A stretch of 57,602 bases of DNA from Sulfurimonas sp. SAG-AH-194-L11 (GCF_029215995.1 NZ_JAEMVB010000010.1:1-57602), one strand, 5' to 3'; shown: positions 28,337 to 37,803, numbered from the stretch's first letter. Numbers and translations: made by a program. The notes: generated by a model not told the origin, from the sequence alone.

Positions 28337-28380
28337 TGCGAAAATATTAAAAAAATATCATTATGAATTATAGGGAAAAA

Positions 28381-29508
28381 ATGGAAGAGTTAAGTTATTA
28401 CGAAATATTGGAAATATCACAAAGTGCCGACAAGAGTACAATTAAAAAAGCATATAGAACAATGGCTAAAAAGTACCATCCTGATAAAAATCCAGGTGAT
28501 GCGCAAGCGGAGCATAAGTTCAAACTCTGTAATGAAGCATATCAATGTTTAAGTGATGATAAACAGAGAAGTATCTATGACCGTTATGGTAAAGAAGGAC
28601 TACAAGGGATGGGTGGCGGTGGACGTCGTTCATCTGGTGGTTTTGATGACTTAGGTTCTATGTTTGAAGATATGTTTAACGGTATGGGTGGTGGTGGACG
28701 TCGTCGTCAAAATCCTGCCGACATGGACAAGTACCCACTTGATATGAATGTAGATATGCGTATTAGTTTTGATGAAGCAGTCTTTGGTTGTGAAAAAGAG
28801 GTAAAGTATAAGTATAAGCAAGCATGTAAAGATTGTAAAGGTACTGGTGCTAAAAATGCTAAACTCTCTACTTGTCGACAGTGTGATGGTCAAGGTCAAG
28901 TCTATATGAAACAAGGTTTTATGACTTTTTCTCAAACTTGTCCAGCTTGTCAAGGAACAGGTACTGCAGCAACAGACTCTTGTAAAAGCTGTAAAGGTAA
29001 AGGGTATGATGAAATTTCAGAGAGTGTAAATGTAAATATACCTGCAGGAATAGATACGGGGAATAGACTCAGAGTTTCAGGGCAAGGCAACATCGGTAAG
29101 AAAGGTTCACGTGGTGACTTGTATGTTACTTTTGAAGTAGAACAAGATAAACACTTTATCCGTGATGACAATGATGTCTACATAGAGATACCTGTTTTCT
29201 TTACACAAGCTATCACGGGTGAGAGCATCACCATACCATCACTTACAGGTGAGCTTGAACTACAACTCGATGTTGGTACTCGTGACAAACAGCGTTTTAC
29301 ATTTAGAGGAGAAGGAATTGCTGATGTTCATGGACATGGTAAGGGTCATCTTATCGCCATTATAAACATTCAGTATCCTAAGACACTCAATGATGAACAA
29401 AAAGAGCTCCTCAATAAACTTCAGGTATCATTTGGCATAGAGTCAACGCCACACCAAGGTGTCCTGGATTCTGCGATTGACAAAATGAAGGGTTGGTTTA
29501 AAAAATAG
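28381..29508 (+). CDS. dnaJ: Chaperone DnaJ
   Basis: This is a full DnaJ of about 375 residues: a J domain with HPD (YHPDKNPGDAQAEH near 33), a Gly-rich segment, and four CxxCxGxG zinc motifs (CKDCKGTG, CRQCDGQG, CPACQGTG, CKSCKGKG). The C-terminal substrate-binding domains follow. It stimulates DnaK and binds unfolded proteins. I prefer the ATG at 28381 (MEELSYYEIL) over the upstream ATG at 28363, because AGGGA lies just before it and it matches the usual N-terminus. The class II aldolase-like gene follows four bases later. Confidence 0.95.
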   Translation: MEELSYYEILEISQSADKSTIKKAYRTMAKKYHPDKNPGDAQAEHKFKLCNEAYQCLSDDKQRSIYDRYGKEGLQGMGGGGRRSSGGFDDLGSMFEDMFNGMGGGGRRRQNPADMDKYPLDMNVDMRISFDEAVFGCEKEVKYKYKQACKDCKGTGAKNAKLSTCRQCDGQGQVYMKQGFMTFSQTCPACQGTGTAATDSCKSCKGKGYDEISESVNVNIPAGIDTGNRLRVSGQGNIGKKGSRGDLYVTFEVEQDKHFIRDDNDVYIEIPVFFTQAITGESITIPSLTGELELQLDVGTRDKQRFTFRGEGIADVHGHGKGHLIAIINIQYPKTLNDEQKELLNKLQVSFGIESTPHQGVLDSAIDKMKGWFKK

Positions 29509-29511
29509 CAT

Positions 29512-30102
29512 ATGAATAAACAAGGTCTTAAAACGAAGCTATCAGTACTAGCTCTCTCTATGTTTAGAAAAGACTTCTTTGGTATTTACCATGGAAGTAT
29601 GTCAGCAAAGACTGAGTCAAACCGTTTTATCATCAACACAAAAGAGGCTATATTTGATGCTTTAGATGAAATGAGTCTTATAGAGCTATATTTTAAAAAA
29701 GACTACAGATGGAATCAGGCGAGTATAGATGCAAAAATTCACTTTAGTATCTATTCCCAAATTAGTGAGGCAAAGTTTATCTGTTTTTCTATGCCACAAT
29801 TTACAACTGCTTACTCCCTTAAGCATGATATTATTATTCCAAAAGACTACTTTGGCTACAAAGAGATAGGTTCTATTGATGTGATAGATCCTAGACAGTT
29901 TGAAGATTGGTACGATAGAGCTGATAGTGAGATTGCTTATTATCTACAAACAAACCAGACTAACATCATGGTTATACGCGGTTATGGAGTATATGCATAT
30001 AGTCGAGATATTCATGAAATGGCAAAAAAACTTGCAATACTTGAAAAAAGCTGCCGTTTACTTATGCTAGAGAATTCACACAGTAATTTCGACACAGAAT
30101 AA
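29512..30102 (+). CDS. Class II aldolase/adducin-like protein lacking the usual metal histidines
   Basis: This 196-residue protein has the outline of the class II aldolase/adducin fold: FGIYHGSMSAKTESNRFIIN in place of GNiSvR, IHFSIYSQISEAKFICFS in place of the aviHtHp strand, and VIRGYGVYAYSRDIHEMAKK in place of the hGvv.g.dl.eA segment. The HtH zinc ligands are replaced by CFSMPQ, so aldolase chemistry is unlikely. It follows dnaJ by four bases. It may be a binding or structural derivative. I am fairly sure of the fold but not of the role. Confidence 0.65.
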   Translation: MNKQGLKTKLSVLALSMFRKDFFGIYHGSMSAKTESNRFIINTKEAIFDALDEMSLIELYFKKDYRWNQASIDAKIHFSIYSQISEAKFICFSMPQFTTAYSLKHDIIIPKDYFGYKEIGSIDVIDPRQFEDWYDRADSEIAYYLQTNQTNIMVIRGYGVYAYSRDIHEMAKKLAILEKSCRLLMLENSHSNFDTE

Positions 30103-30192
30103 TTCCCCCCTTAATTCTTTCTCTTTTTATCAAGGTTTAATCCTAATTTACCTATTATTACACCAATACCAAAAAGTAAGGTTTTATTTAAT

Positions 30193-31659
30193 ATGATTAC
30201 ATGGATGCAGAGACACAAAAAATACTTAATAATTACTATCTGGATTTCAACAATAGCTTTTGTTGGTGCAGGTTTTGTTGGCTGGGGTCAATATAGCTAT
30301 GGTGACAAAGCTGGAGCAATCGCAAAGGTTGGAAATGTTGAAATAACACAGGGTGATTTACAAAAAAGTTACTCTCGCATGTATGCAAAATACAACCAGA
30401 TGTTTCAAGGAAATTTTGATGAAGAAAAAGCGAAACAGTTTGGACTTCAAAAACAAGCTTTAGAACAACTAGTGCAACAAGCACTTCTACTAAACTTGGC
30501 AGCTTCATACGACTTGGAGTTAAGCGATGAAGAGCTTATCGCATCTCTCACAAAACAAGAGTACTTTTTTAAAGATGGTGTGTTTGATAAAGAGTCTTAT
30601 AAATTAGTGCTCTCTCAAAATAGAATGACTACAAAAGAGTATGAAGCAGATCTTAGAAAAGATTTACTTATTCAGAAGATGCTTAAACTACTTCCAATTG
30701 AAGTAAGCGAAAATGAAGTAAATATTTTAAATACTCTTATGAATATCTCAGACAAGATAAACTACAAGATATTAACTCCTGATGATATTACAGTAGACAC
30801 TTCAGATGCACTTCTTAAACCTTTTTGGCAAACAAGTAAAAACAACTTTATGTCTCCTGTTACATATGATGTAAAGTATATAAAACAAGAAAAAGTTACA
30901 CAGACTTATGATGATGCTAAAATATCAGACTACTACAATAACAACAAAACACATTTTAAAGATAGTGAAGGTAAGCTTCTTACATTAGCAGATGCTAAAG
31001 ACTTAGTCATAGAAGAGTTAAATACTAAGGCAACTAAAGATAAGGCACTTAGAACATATATAGCATACAAAAAAGGTAAACTAGCACCTGATGTAGTTTT
31101 TGAGTCTGTTACACTCTCAGAAGACAACAATCCCTTTAATGCACAAACATTGCAAAAGATATCTAAACTCTCTTTATCTTCTCCGTATATGAAACCCATT
31201 GAAGTTGATGGTACATATTATACATTTGAGCTAATCAAAGTGAATCCATCTATGCCAAAAAGTTATGAAGATGCCAAAGTTGATGTATTAGCTATCTATA
31301 CAGCACAAACAAGAAAAACAAAACTTCAAGAGTTAGCAAATAATTCTATAGCTACTTTTAATGGAACTAACACACCTTTTATCACAAGCAGAGATGTAGA
31401 TAAGATAGAGGGACTAACACAAACAGAAGCTACAGAATTTTTACAAAAGCTTTTTCTTAGTGATAAGAAACGCTCTTACATAGTATTAAACAGTCAAAAA
31501 ATCGTTCTTTACTATATTTTGGAACAAAAATTGCTTGATAAATCAAATAATGACTTAGTTTCTTCAGTTAAAAAACTAAAAAGTGGTATGTTTAATAAGG
31601 CTTTGATAAAAACTTTAGAAAACAAGTACCAAACAGAGATATTTATTCAAGGACTCTAA
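30193..31659 (+). CDS. SurA/PpiD-like periplasmic folding factor
   Basis: This 488-residue protein has an N-terminal membrane anchor (about 11-30) and a SurA_N-type helical chaperone domain (about 38-170; VGNVEITQGDLQKSYSRMY, ALEQLVQQALLLNLA). The C-terminal half resembles PpiD, but I see no convincing parvulin rotamase domain, and the length is shorter than E. coli PpiD (about 620). It probably chaperones exported proteins at the inner membrane. The start codon of ftsA follows one base after its stop, the ppiD-ftsA-ftsZ order I recall from Campylobacter. Confidence 0.8.
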   Translation: MITWMQRHKKYLIITIWISTIAFVGAGFVGWGQYSYGDKAGAIAKVGNVEITQGDLQKSYSRMYAKYNQMFQGNFDEEKAKQFGLQKQALEQLVQQALLLNLAASYDLELSDEELIASLTKQEYFFKDGVFDKESYKLVLSQNRMTTKEYEADLRKDLLIQKMLKLLPIEVSENEVNILNTLMNISDKINYKILTPDDITVDTSDALLKPFWQTSKNNFMSPVTYDVKYIKQEKVTQTYDDAKISDYYNNNKTHFKDSEGKLLTLADAKDLVIEELNTKATKDKALRTYIAYKKGKLAPDVVFESVTLSEDNNPFNAQTLQKISKLSLSSPYMKPIEVDGTYYTFELIKVNPSMPKSYEDAKVDVLAIYTAQTRKTKLQELANNSIATFNGTNTPFITSRDVDKIEGLTQTEATEFLQKLFLSDKKRSYIVLNSQKIVLYYILEQKLLDKSNNDLVSSVKKLKSGMFNKALIKTLENKYQTEIFIQGL

Positions 31660-31660
31660 A

Positions 31661-33022
31661 TTGAGCAGAACTGTTTTAGCCATTGATATTGGCTCAACAA
31701 AAATATGTGCTATCATCGCTCAAATTGACAATGATAATAACATTGCTATAACTGGTGCTGGTACAACGAGAGCACAAGGTCTTAAACGTGGTAGTATCAC
31801 TAACATAGAACTTGCATCTCGTAGTATAAAAACAGCAGTTGAAGATGCAAAACGTGTTTCAGGAAGTACTGTAAGCTCAGCTATTGTTTCAATGAGTGGT
31901 GCATACACTAAAAGTCTTAACTCAAATGGTATTGTAAATATTCAAAGTAAAGAGATTAGTTTTAAAGAGATTGAGCGTGTTATGCACACCTCACTATATA
32001 ATGCTAATATCCCTAACGAATATGAAGTACTCCATGCTCTCCCATTTAACTTTAAGGTAGATGACCAAGACTTTATAGAAGACCCTCTTGGAATGAATGC
32101 TTCGCGCTTAGAAGTTGAAACACATATTATAACTACACAAAAATCAAACCTTAACAATCTGAAAAAAGCAGTTTTAGGTGCTGGTGTTGAAGTAGAAAAC
32201 ATTGTACTCAACTCTTATGCATCTTCTATAGCAACTCTTAATAGTGATGAAAAAGAACTCGGTGTCGCTTTAATTGACATGGGTGGAAATACTAGTAACA
32301 TTGTTATTCATGCTGGAAATTCTATTAGGTATAACGAATTTTTAGGTGTAGGTTCTAACCATGTAACATCTGATCTCTCGATGGCACTTCACACACCACT
32401 CAATGTTGCAGATAATGTTAAGCTAACATATGGCTCACTAACAAACCAAAGTAATGATTTAATTGAAATTCCTGTAATAGGTGATGTTGACAATACTCAT
32501 GAAGTCTCTTTAGATGTTGTTCATAATGTAATTTATGCAAGAGTTGAAGAGACACTAATGATTTTGGCACAGTTTATAGAAAATAGTGGTCTAAAAGAAC
32601 AAATTGGGGCGGGTATAGTACTGACTGGTGGTTTTTCTAAGATGGAGGGCATCAGAGAGTTAGCTATAGCTACTTTTGGTTCACAACCTGTTCGTTTAGC
32701 TCGTCCTATAGAGATGAATGGTCTTTTTGACGAACTTCGTGATGCAGAGTTTTCAAGTGCTATAGGACTTGTCATGTACTCAGCAGTTGCATATACTCCT
32801 TATGAGATAGATGCAAACAAACGAGTACGTCATAGAAATGAAATACCTACATCTCAAGTAGATATTAAAAACCTAACGCCATCTTTGGAGATACCTACGG
32901 CTTCCATTTCTTTAGAAAAAGAGAAGCCGAGTATGATATCGTTAGAAGATAAAAAAGAGAAAAAGAGTGATGAAGCTGGTAGCTTGAGTAAATTTTGGAA
33001 CTGGGCTACCCAGTTATTTTAA
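31661..33022 (+). CDS. ftsA: Cell division protein FtsA
   Basis: This 453-residue actin-like protein tethers FtsZ to the membrane. It has the N-terminal phosphate-1 motif VLAIDIGSTKICAIIA, the 1C domain (IVSMSGAYTKSLNSNG), the phosphate-2 ALIDMGGNTSNIVI, the adenosine motif GIVLTGGFSKMEG and a C-terminal amphipathic tail ending LSKFWNWATQLF for membrane binding. The start is a TTG with AAGGA upstream. It is followed nine bases later by ftsZ. Confidence 0.95.
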   Translation: MSRTVLAIDIGSTKICAIIAQIDNDNNIAITGAGTTRAQGLKRGSITNIELASRSIKTAVEDAKRVSGSTVSSAIVSMSGAYTKSLNSNGIVNIQSKEISFKEIERVMHTSLYNANIPNEYEVLHALPFNFKVDDQDFIEDPLGMNASRLEVETHIITTQKSNLNNLKKAVLGAGVEVENIVLNSYASSIATLNSDEKELGVALIDMGGNTSNIVIHAGNSIRYNEFLGVGSNHVTSDLSMALHTPLNVADNVKLTYGSLTNQSNDLIEIPVIGDVDNTHEVSLDVVHNVIYARVEETLMILAQFIENSGLKEQIGAGIVLTGGFSKMEGIRELAIATFGSQPVRLARPIEMNGLFDELRDAEFSSAIGLVMYSAVAYTPYEIDANKRVRHRNEIPTSQVDIKNLTPSLEIPTASISLEKEKPSMISLEDKKEKKSDEAGSLSKFWNWATQLF

Positions 33023-33031
33023 AGGAGTAAG

Positions 33032-34153
33032 ATGATGGAACCATTTGTAGTAGAAGAGGCAAGTAATGTGACCGGTGCAAGAATTATAGCTGTTGGTGTT
33101 GGTGGCGGTGGTGGAAACATGATCGGACATATGCTTAAAGAGGGTGTTACTGGTATTGAGATGATGCTTGTAAACACTGATGCACAAGTTTTGAGTGAAG
33201 ACTCTGCTGCATCAAAAATTCAAATTGGCTCCAAACTCACTAAAGGTCTTGGCGCAGGTATGAAGCCTGAGATTGGTAAGGACTCTGCTCTAGAAAATTA
33301 TGATGATATTCGTGCTGCTCTTGAAGGTGCTGACATCGTATTTATCTCTGCTGGGCTTGGTGGTGGAACAGGAACTGGTGCTGCACCAGTTGTTGCTAAA
33401 ATTGCTAAAGAGGTTGGAGCACTTACTATCGCTGTAGTAACAAAACCTTTTACATTTGAGGGTAAAAAGAGACTTAAACTTGCAGAAGCTGGTCTTGAAG
33501 AGTTAAAAAAAGAGTCTGATTCTATCGTTGTAATTCCTAATGATAAACTGCTTTCTATCATTGATAGAAAGTTAGGCCTTAAAGACAGTTTTAAAATCGT
33601 TGATGGAGTTCTAGCACAAGCTGTTAGTGGAACATCTGGTGTTATCCTTTCAAATGGAGATAATGACATCAACCTTGACTTCGCCGACTTACAAACTGTA
33701 ATGAACCATAAAGGTATGGCTCTTATGGGTGTTGGTGAACATGAGGGTGAAAATGCAGCTTATGAAGCTATTAAAGCCGCTATTGAGTCTCCTTTACTTG
33801 ATAACATGTCTATAAATGGAGCCTTAGGTGTTTTAGTACACTTCAACATGCATCCTGACTTTCCAATCATGGAAATATATGATGCTATGAATGTTGTAAA
33901 CGAGAGTGCTGATGATGAAGCTGATATAATTTTTGGAACATCAACAGATACAACACTTCCTGAGAACTATGTAAAAATTACAATAGTTGCAACAGGGTTT
34001 GAGAAAGAAGTAGAGACTACAAACAATCCAGAATTTGTAAGTGAGACTCCTGCTATGCCTCGTGCAAAAGTTCGTCCTCGCTTAGTTGTTGGTGGTGACT
34101 TAAACGCAGATTATCTTGATATACCTGCATATATGAGACAGCAACAAGACTAA
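33032..34153 (+). CDS. ftsZ: Cell division protein FtsZ
   Basis: This 373-residue tubulin-like GTPase builds the Z ring. The GTP-binding motif GGGTGTGAAP is at about 111-120, with the T7 synergy loop (NLDFADLQTVM) further on. The linker is short and ends in a conserved C-terminal peptide (LDIPAYMRQQ) for FtsA binding. Two tandem ATGs follow AAAGGAG; either could initiate. A J-domain gene starts two bases after the stop. Confidence 0.97.
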   Translation: MMEPFVVEEASNVTGARIIAVGVGGGGGNMIGHMLKEGVTGIEMMLVNTDAQVLSEDSAASKIQIGSKLTKGLGAGMKPEIGKDSALENYDDIRAALEGADIVFISAGLGGGTGTGAAPVVAKIAKEVGALTIAVVTKPFTFEGKKRLKLAEAGLEELKKESDSIVVIPNDKLLSIIDRKLGLKDSFKIVDGVLAQAVSGTSGVILSNGDNDINLDFADLQTVMNHKGMALMGVGEHEGENAAYEAIKAAIESPLLDNMSINGALGVLVHFNMHPDFPIMEIYDAMNVVNESADDEADIIFGTSTDTTLPENYVKITIVATGFEKEVETTNNPEFVSETPAMPRAKVRPRLVVGGDLNADYLDIPAYMRQQQD

Positions 34154-34155
34154 AA

Positions 34156-34449
34156 GTGTCTACAGCATACGAGCGACTTATGAAGGCCAAGACACTCCTT
34201 GGTCTTCGTGAAACTTCTTCTTTAAAAGAAATCAAAAACAAATATAAACTTCTTATGAAAAAATGGCACCCTGATAAACATAGCCAAAACCAGACACAAG
34301 CTACTAAGATGAGTATGCAAATAAATGATGCATATGAGATAGTATTAGATTACTGTAATAATTATGAGTATCCATTTGATGAAGATTCCATTAAAAAGAG
34401 AACATTTTCCCCATCAGAATGGTGGCATGACAAATTCGGTGGTAGATAA
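34156..34449 (+). CDS. Minimal J-domain protein coupled to ftsZ
   Basis: This 97-residue protein is little more than a J domain. Helix II is KNKYKLLMKKWHPDKH with the HPD triplet needed to stimulate DnaK ATPase, then helix III and a short Trp-containing tail (FSPSEWWHDKF). It has no zinc or substrate-binding domain, unlike the full DnaJ at 28.4 kb. The start is a GTG at 34156, two bases after the ftsZ stop, which implies co-translation with ftsZ. It may recruit DnaK to a specific client, possibly a division protein; that is inference. Confidence 0.85.
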   Translation: MSTAYERLMKAKTLLGLRETSSLKEIKNKYKLLMKKWHPDKHSQNQTQATKMSMQINDAYEIVLDYCNNYEYPFDEDSIKKRTFSPSEWWHDKFGGR

Positions 34450-34470
34450 CTTTGGTGACAGATAAGCTTT

Positions 34471-34490
34471 CTAAGAGTAAAAACTCTTAG
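34471..34490. terminator. Stem-loop between convergent J-domain and DUF4149 genes
   Basis: CTAAGAGT and ACTCTTAG form a perfect eight-base stem with an AAAA loop between the two convergent genes. It overlaps the 3' end of the DUF4149 frame. The T-tracts are poor, so it may act as a bidirectional pause or 3'-end-stabilising structure. Confidence 0.5.
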
Positions 34491-34966
34491 GCTGTACGAA
34501 GTAGCATAAGTCTTCTAACAAAAAGGACGATAAGTGCGACAGCTAAGACCTTAAAGTCTATCTCGCTTGCTATATGAATGTTGTTAAATGTATCACTCTG
34601 TGTTGCACTAGCTCCCATTGCTTGCATCTCAAGTATTTTAGGTGAGTAAACACTACTAAACATCAAAGATGTTCCTATAAGCATAACAGCTGCCCCAAAA
34701 GTGATAGAGTCTCGAAAACCACTCTTATAAGAGACAGCCTCATACAAAGTAACAAAGATAGCTAAAGCATAAATCCAGTAAGAAAAACGGTGAAATATCT
34801 CACCCATAATAATTCCTGCATTATAGTTATCTATAAGAATTTCTGAAACAATTTTATCTGTATGAAAGACAACCGGTGCAACAAATGCACCTAAAACAAT
34901 AATACCTCCAAAAGAAGCCGCTAAAAAAATCAAGTAAGTAAAGTCTAAGTAAATATTTTTTTTCAA
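34487..34966 (-). CDS. DUF4149 membrane protein
   Basis: This 159-residue protein has four membrane helices (about 8-30, 62-80, 88-110 and 132-152) and the family pattern GGIIVLGAFVAPVVFHT in helix 1 and an IMGEIFHRFSYWIY stretch. The family resembles TMEM205-like proteins and has no established role. It overlaps prmC by four bases and is the last gene of the M48 protease-prmC-DUF4149 operon. Confidence 0.82.
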   Translation of the reverse strand: MKKNIYLDFTYLIFLAASFGGIIVLGAFVAPVVFHTDKIVSEILIDNYNAGIIMGEIFHRFSYWIYALAIFVTLYEAVSYKSGFRDSITFGAAVMLIGTSLMFSSVYSPKILEMQAMGASATQSDTFNNIHIASEIDFKVLAVALIVLFVRRLMLLRTA

Positions 34967-35799
34967 TTGTGTACCTTCAGTGTAAAGCCTCTATCAAAAG
35001 AACTGTAGTCTTTGTAAAACTCTAAACTTTTTATTTTTTTATTTTTTAAATATGCTTGTATTTTATCTTGTTGATCATAACCCATCTCACAAGTAAAAAA
35101 TGTAATTTTTTGTTTTAAGACTTCATCAAGAAGTTTTTTAATAATCTCATCCCCTACTTTACCCCCAAAAAGAGCATTCTGTGGTTCATAGTCAAGGTTT
35201 GATTCTAAGGCTACTCCATCTTCTATATAAGGAGGATTTGAGACTAGATAGTCTATCTTTTCATTTATAGGCTCAAGAAGTGAACCTAAACGAAGCTCTA
35301 TTCTATCACTAAGTCCAAACTTCTCTATATTTACCTCTGCTATGTCTAGTGCTGCTTGTGAAATATCTACAGCTATAAAACGAGCATTTAAAAAATGACG
35401 GGCTAATATAATGGAGATGATGCCACTCCCTACTCCCACTTCTACAAAAGTAATAGCACTCTGTTTATCGGGAAAGTTTTTTATAACTTCATCTATGAGA
35501 AGTTCTGTTTCAGGTCTAGGAATAAGAGCACCCTCTTTTATAAAGAACTCTTCACTATAAAAACTAACCCTGTTTGTAATATACTCAAAGGGTTCATTCT
35601 TCGCTCGTCTCTTTACCCACTCAAATAGTTTTTGAGCATCTTCTACTTCACTAAAGCGATGAGTCATAAGCCATAACTCATCTGCATTTAAATGAGCCAT
35701 AAGAAATAGTTGTGCTTCTCTTGATGCTCTTGGGATATGAGGTTTTAAAATCTCTGTAATCTCTGCTAATAGCTCTTTAACTAAATATTTGCTTCGCAT
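34963..35799 (-). CDS. prmC: Release factor glutamine methyltransferase PrmC
   Basis: This 278-residue SAM-dependent enzyme methylates the glutamine of the GGQ motif in release factors. The catalytic NPPY (VSNPPYIEDG) and the SAM-binding FVEVGVGSGIISIIL are present, with the RPETELLIDEV motif before them. The helical N-terminal domain and length are typical. The start overlaps the end of the M48 protease gene by 19 bases. Confidence 0.94.
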   Translation of the reverse strand: MRSKYLVKELLAEITEILKPHIPRASREAQLFLMAHLNADELWLMTHRFSEVEDAQKLFEWVKRRAKNEPFEYITNRVSFYSEEFFIKEGALIPRPETELLIDEVIKNFPDKQSAITFVEVGVGSGIISIILARHFLNARFIAVDISQAALDIAEVNIEKFGLSDRIELRLGSLLEPINEKIDYLVSNPPYIEDGVALESNLDYEPQNALFGGKVGDEIIKKLLDEVLKQKITFFTCEMGYDQQDKIQAYLKNKKIKSLEFYKDYSSFDRGFTLKVHN

Positions 35800-37037
35800 T
35801 TACCCTCTAGTGAACTACTGCTCGTATCATTTATATCTACTCCAAGCTCTTTTAAACGCTCTAGTACTGGAGGATGTGTGTAGTGGAAGAATATATATAT
35901 AGGATGTGATAGTGGAAAACTCTTGTTCTCAGTTACTAACTTTTTGAGTGCACTTGCAAGTTCTATAGCACCTGCTGGACCACCAAGTTCACTTCCCATC
36001 TTATCTGCTTCATACTCGTTATGACGACTTACAATACCCATAATAGGCATCATAACAAAACCTAAAACTGGCATAAAAAGCATAAGTAGTATCATCACTA
36101 CATAGGGTTCAGGTGCAAGTCCCATCTCCATAAAAAGTCCCTCTGGAAGATTTCCAAAGAGTGCAAACATCACAAAAAGCATCGTACCAACAAGTCCTAT
36201 ATTTTTGTAAATATCTCCATGTGCAAAGTGTCCAAGCTCATGTCCTAGGACTGCAAGTAACTCTTTAGTACTTAACTTCTCTATAAGAGTATCAAAAAGG
36301 ACAACACGCTTTGCTTTTCCAAAACCACCAAAGTAGGCATTTAATCTTGCATCGCGTTTGCTTGCATCACTTACAAATACACCTGAGCTTACAAAACCTG
36401 TTTTATCCATTAATTCTTTTATCTTCTCATCTAGTGCTTCATCTTTTAGTGGCGTTAGCTTGTCAAAAAAAGTAGCTCTAAATGCAGGGTACAACATGTT
36501 AATCAAGATAATCACTGCAAAAATAAAGACAAAACTCCAAACCCACCAAAGAGTGAAGTTTGTAATGATTAGGAAAATTCCCCAGACAACTAAAGAGCCA
36601 AAAACAAGAGTCATCACAAAAGAGATAAGTGTATCTTTTATCCATAAACCTAAGCCAGACTTGTTAAACCCAAACTCTTTATCTATAACAAACTTTTCAT
36701 AATATGTAAAAGGAAGAGATATAACAAAGTTTATAACAACAAAACTCATAACGATGGCTACAGTTAAAAGTGCTTGATTTTCAAAAAAGATATTTTCAGC
36801 AAGTGCTTTAATACCAACTCCCATCCAAGCGATAAAAACTAGATAGTCAAAAAATGTACTCACCAGTGTTAGTTTCTCTTTTCGTACTGCATAATTACCA
36901 GCTTTTAAAAAATCTGTATCATTCAGTAAAACTGCCTCTTTTCGTTTAGCTAGATTTATATAACCTATTTGCATAACACTGGTATAAATGGATATGAGAA
37001 CATATAGTGTATATATGCCGATGATCGTTGTTAACAT
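35781..37037 (-). CDS. M48 family zinc metalloprotease (Ste24/CAAX protease type)
   Basis: This 418-residue integral membrane protease has the zinc motif HELGHFAHGD (HExxH near 266), a downstream NEYEADKMG supplying the third zinc ligand, and about six membrane helices with an elongated N-terminal half. This matches the Ste24 type rather than short HtpX. In bacteria such proteins take part in membrane-protein quality control. It is the first gene of a three-gene minus-strand operon with prmC and DUF4149. Confidence 0.9.
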   Translation of the reverse strand: MLTTIIGIYTLYVLISIYTSVMQIGYINLAKRKEAVLLNDTDFLKAGNYAVRKEKLTLVSTFFDYLVFIAWMGVGIKALAENIFFENQALLTVAIVMSFVVINFVISLPFTYYEKFVIDKEFGFNKSGLGLWIKDTLISFVMTLVFGSLVVWGIFLIITNFTLWWVWSFVFIFAVIILINMLYPAFRATFFDKLTPLKDEALDEKIKELMDKTGFVSSGVFVSDASKRDARLNAYFGGFGKAKRVVLFDTLIEKLSTKELLAVLGHELGHFAHGDIYKNIGLVGTMLFVMFALFGNLPEGLFMEMGLAPEPYVVMILLMLFMPVLGFVMMPIMGIVSRHNEYEADKMGSELGGPAGAIELASALKKLVTENKSFPLSHPIYIFFHYTHPPVLERLKELGVDINDTSSSSLEGKCEANI

Positions 37038-37171
37038 GTAATTAAAACCTTTTAATCTTTATATAATATATTTTGTATTTTAGCATTATTATCATTTAAC
37101 ATTTTCTTAACGATTAGCTAACATTACTAGTGTACTATGACATATATCTAAATTATCAAGGAACACATACA

Positions 37172-37579
37172 ATGAAAAAAATCCTATTATCTTCTTTACT
37201 TTTAAGTCTATCTTTATTCGCAACAGATGGTTATAAAGTCTATGAAAACAAATGTAAGGCTTGTCATGTAGAGGTTATGAGTAAAGAGCATGCACTCAAA
37301 CACTTCAAAGAGTTAGTAGCACCACCGATGGTAGAAGTATCACAAAGACTCAAAGAGAACATAAAAACTACTGATGAAGAAGAGGATGTAGACCGTTACC
37401 TCTTTATACTTTTTGTAAAAGATTACATAGTAAATCCTAACTTAGACAACAGTATGTGCAACACAGGTGCGATAGAAACATTTGGAACGATGCCATCACT
37501 CAAAGGGCAAATCAACGAAGATGAAAAACAAGCTGTAGCTGAGTGGCTTTATGATAGATATGAGGATACTAAGTTTTAA
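37172..37579 (+). CDS. Small periplasmic c-type cytochrome
   Basis: This protein has about 135 residues with a signal peptide (MKKILLSSLLLSLSLFA) and a single haem-binding CKACH near residue 27. A second half contains SMCNTGAIETFGTMPSL, where the Met could be the sixth ligand. It is an exported monohaem cytochrome, probably an electron carrier. I place the start at the ATG 37172, preceded by AAGGAA, rather than at the GTG 14 codons upstream, because it gives a normal signal peptide. It stands alone at the edge of the IS region. Confidence 0.82.
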   Translation: MKKILLSSLLLSLSLFATDGYKVYENKCKACHVEVMSKEHALKHFKELVAPPMVEVSQRLKENIKTTDEEEDVDRYLFILFVKDYIVNPNLDNSMCNTGAIETFGTMPSLKGQINEDEKQAVAEWLYDRYEDTKF

Positions 37580-37620
37580 GCAAAGTACTTACGATAGGCA
37601 CATAGCGATTGTCGTGAGCG

Positions 37621-37644
37621 ATAATTTTCCGCAAGGGAAATTAT
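37621..37644. repeat. Hairpin adjacent to IS copy 1
   Basis: A ten-pair stem (ATAATTTTCC with GGGAAATTAT, one G-T pair) closes a GCAA loop and ends 11 bases before the left terminal repeat of IS copy 1. A closely similar hairpin sits at almost the same distance from IS copy 2. Confidence 0.7.
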
Positions 37645-37770
37645 TGGTCTCCTCGGAGACTGTGAAATAACTACAAAATTATGCACATCTCATAAACTAA
37701 AAAGATTCTAACATATAGAGCTTAAGTTCATCAAGCCTAAACCCCTAAAAGAGTATAATACATCTAATAA

Positions 37771-37791
37771 AAAGCCCAACATATTGGGTTT
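37771..37791 (+). promoter_or_regulatory. Stem-loop before the IS copy 1 transposase start
   Basis: AAAGCCCAA pairs with TTGGGTTT around a CATA loop and ends immediately before the AAAGAGG ribosome-binding site. Such hairpins in insertion sequences can limit translation from read-through transcripts; that role is inferred here. Confidence 0.45.
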
Positions 37792-37803
37792 AAAGAGGTG
37801 TGC

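Noticed and set aside
33298..33672. A 124-codon frame antisense to ftsZ
   Set aside because: It is a shadow of the ftsZ coding frame without its own start signals or recognisable domain.
36358..36702. A 114-codon frame antisense to the M48 protease
   Set aside because: It is a mirror of a conserved membrane protease gene, with no start signals or family resemblance.
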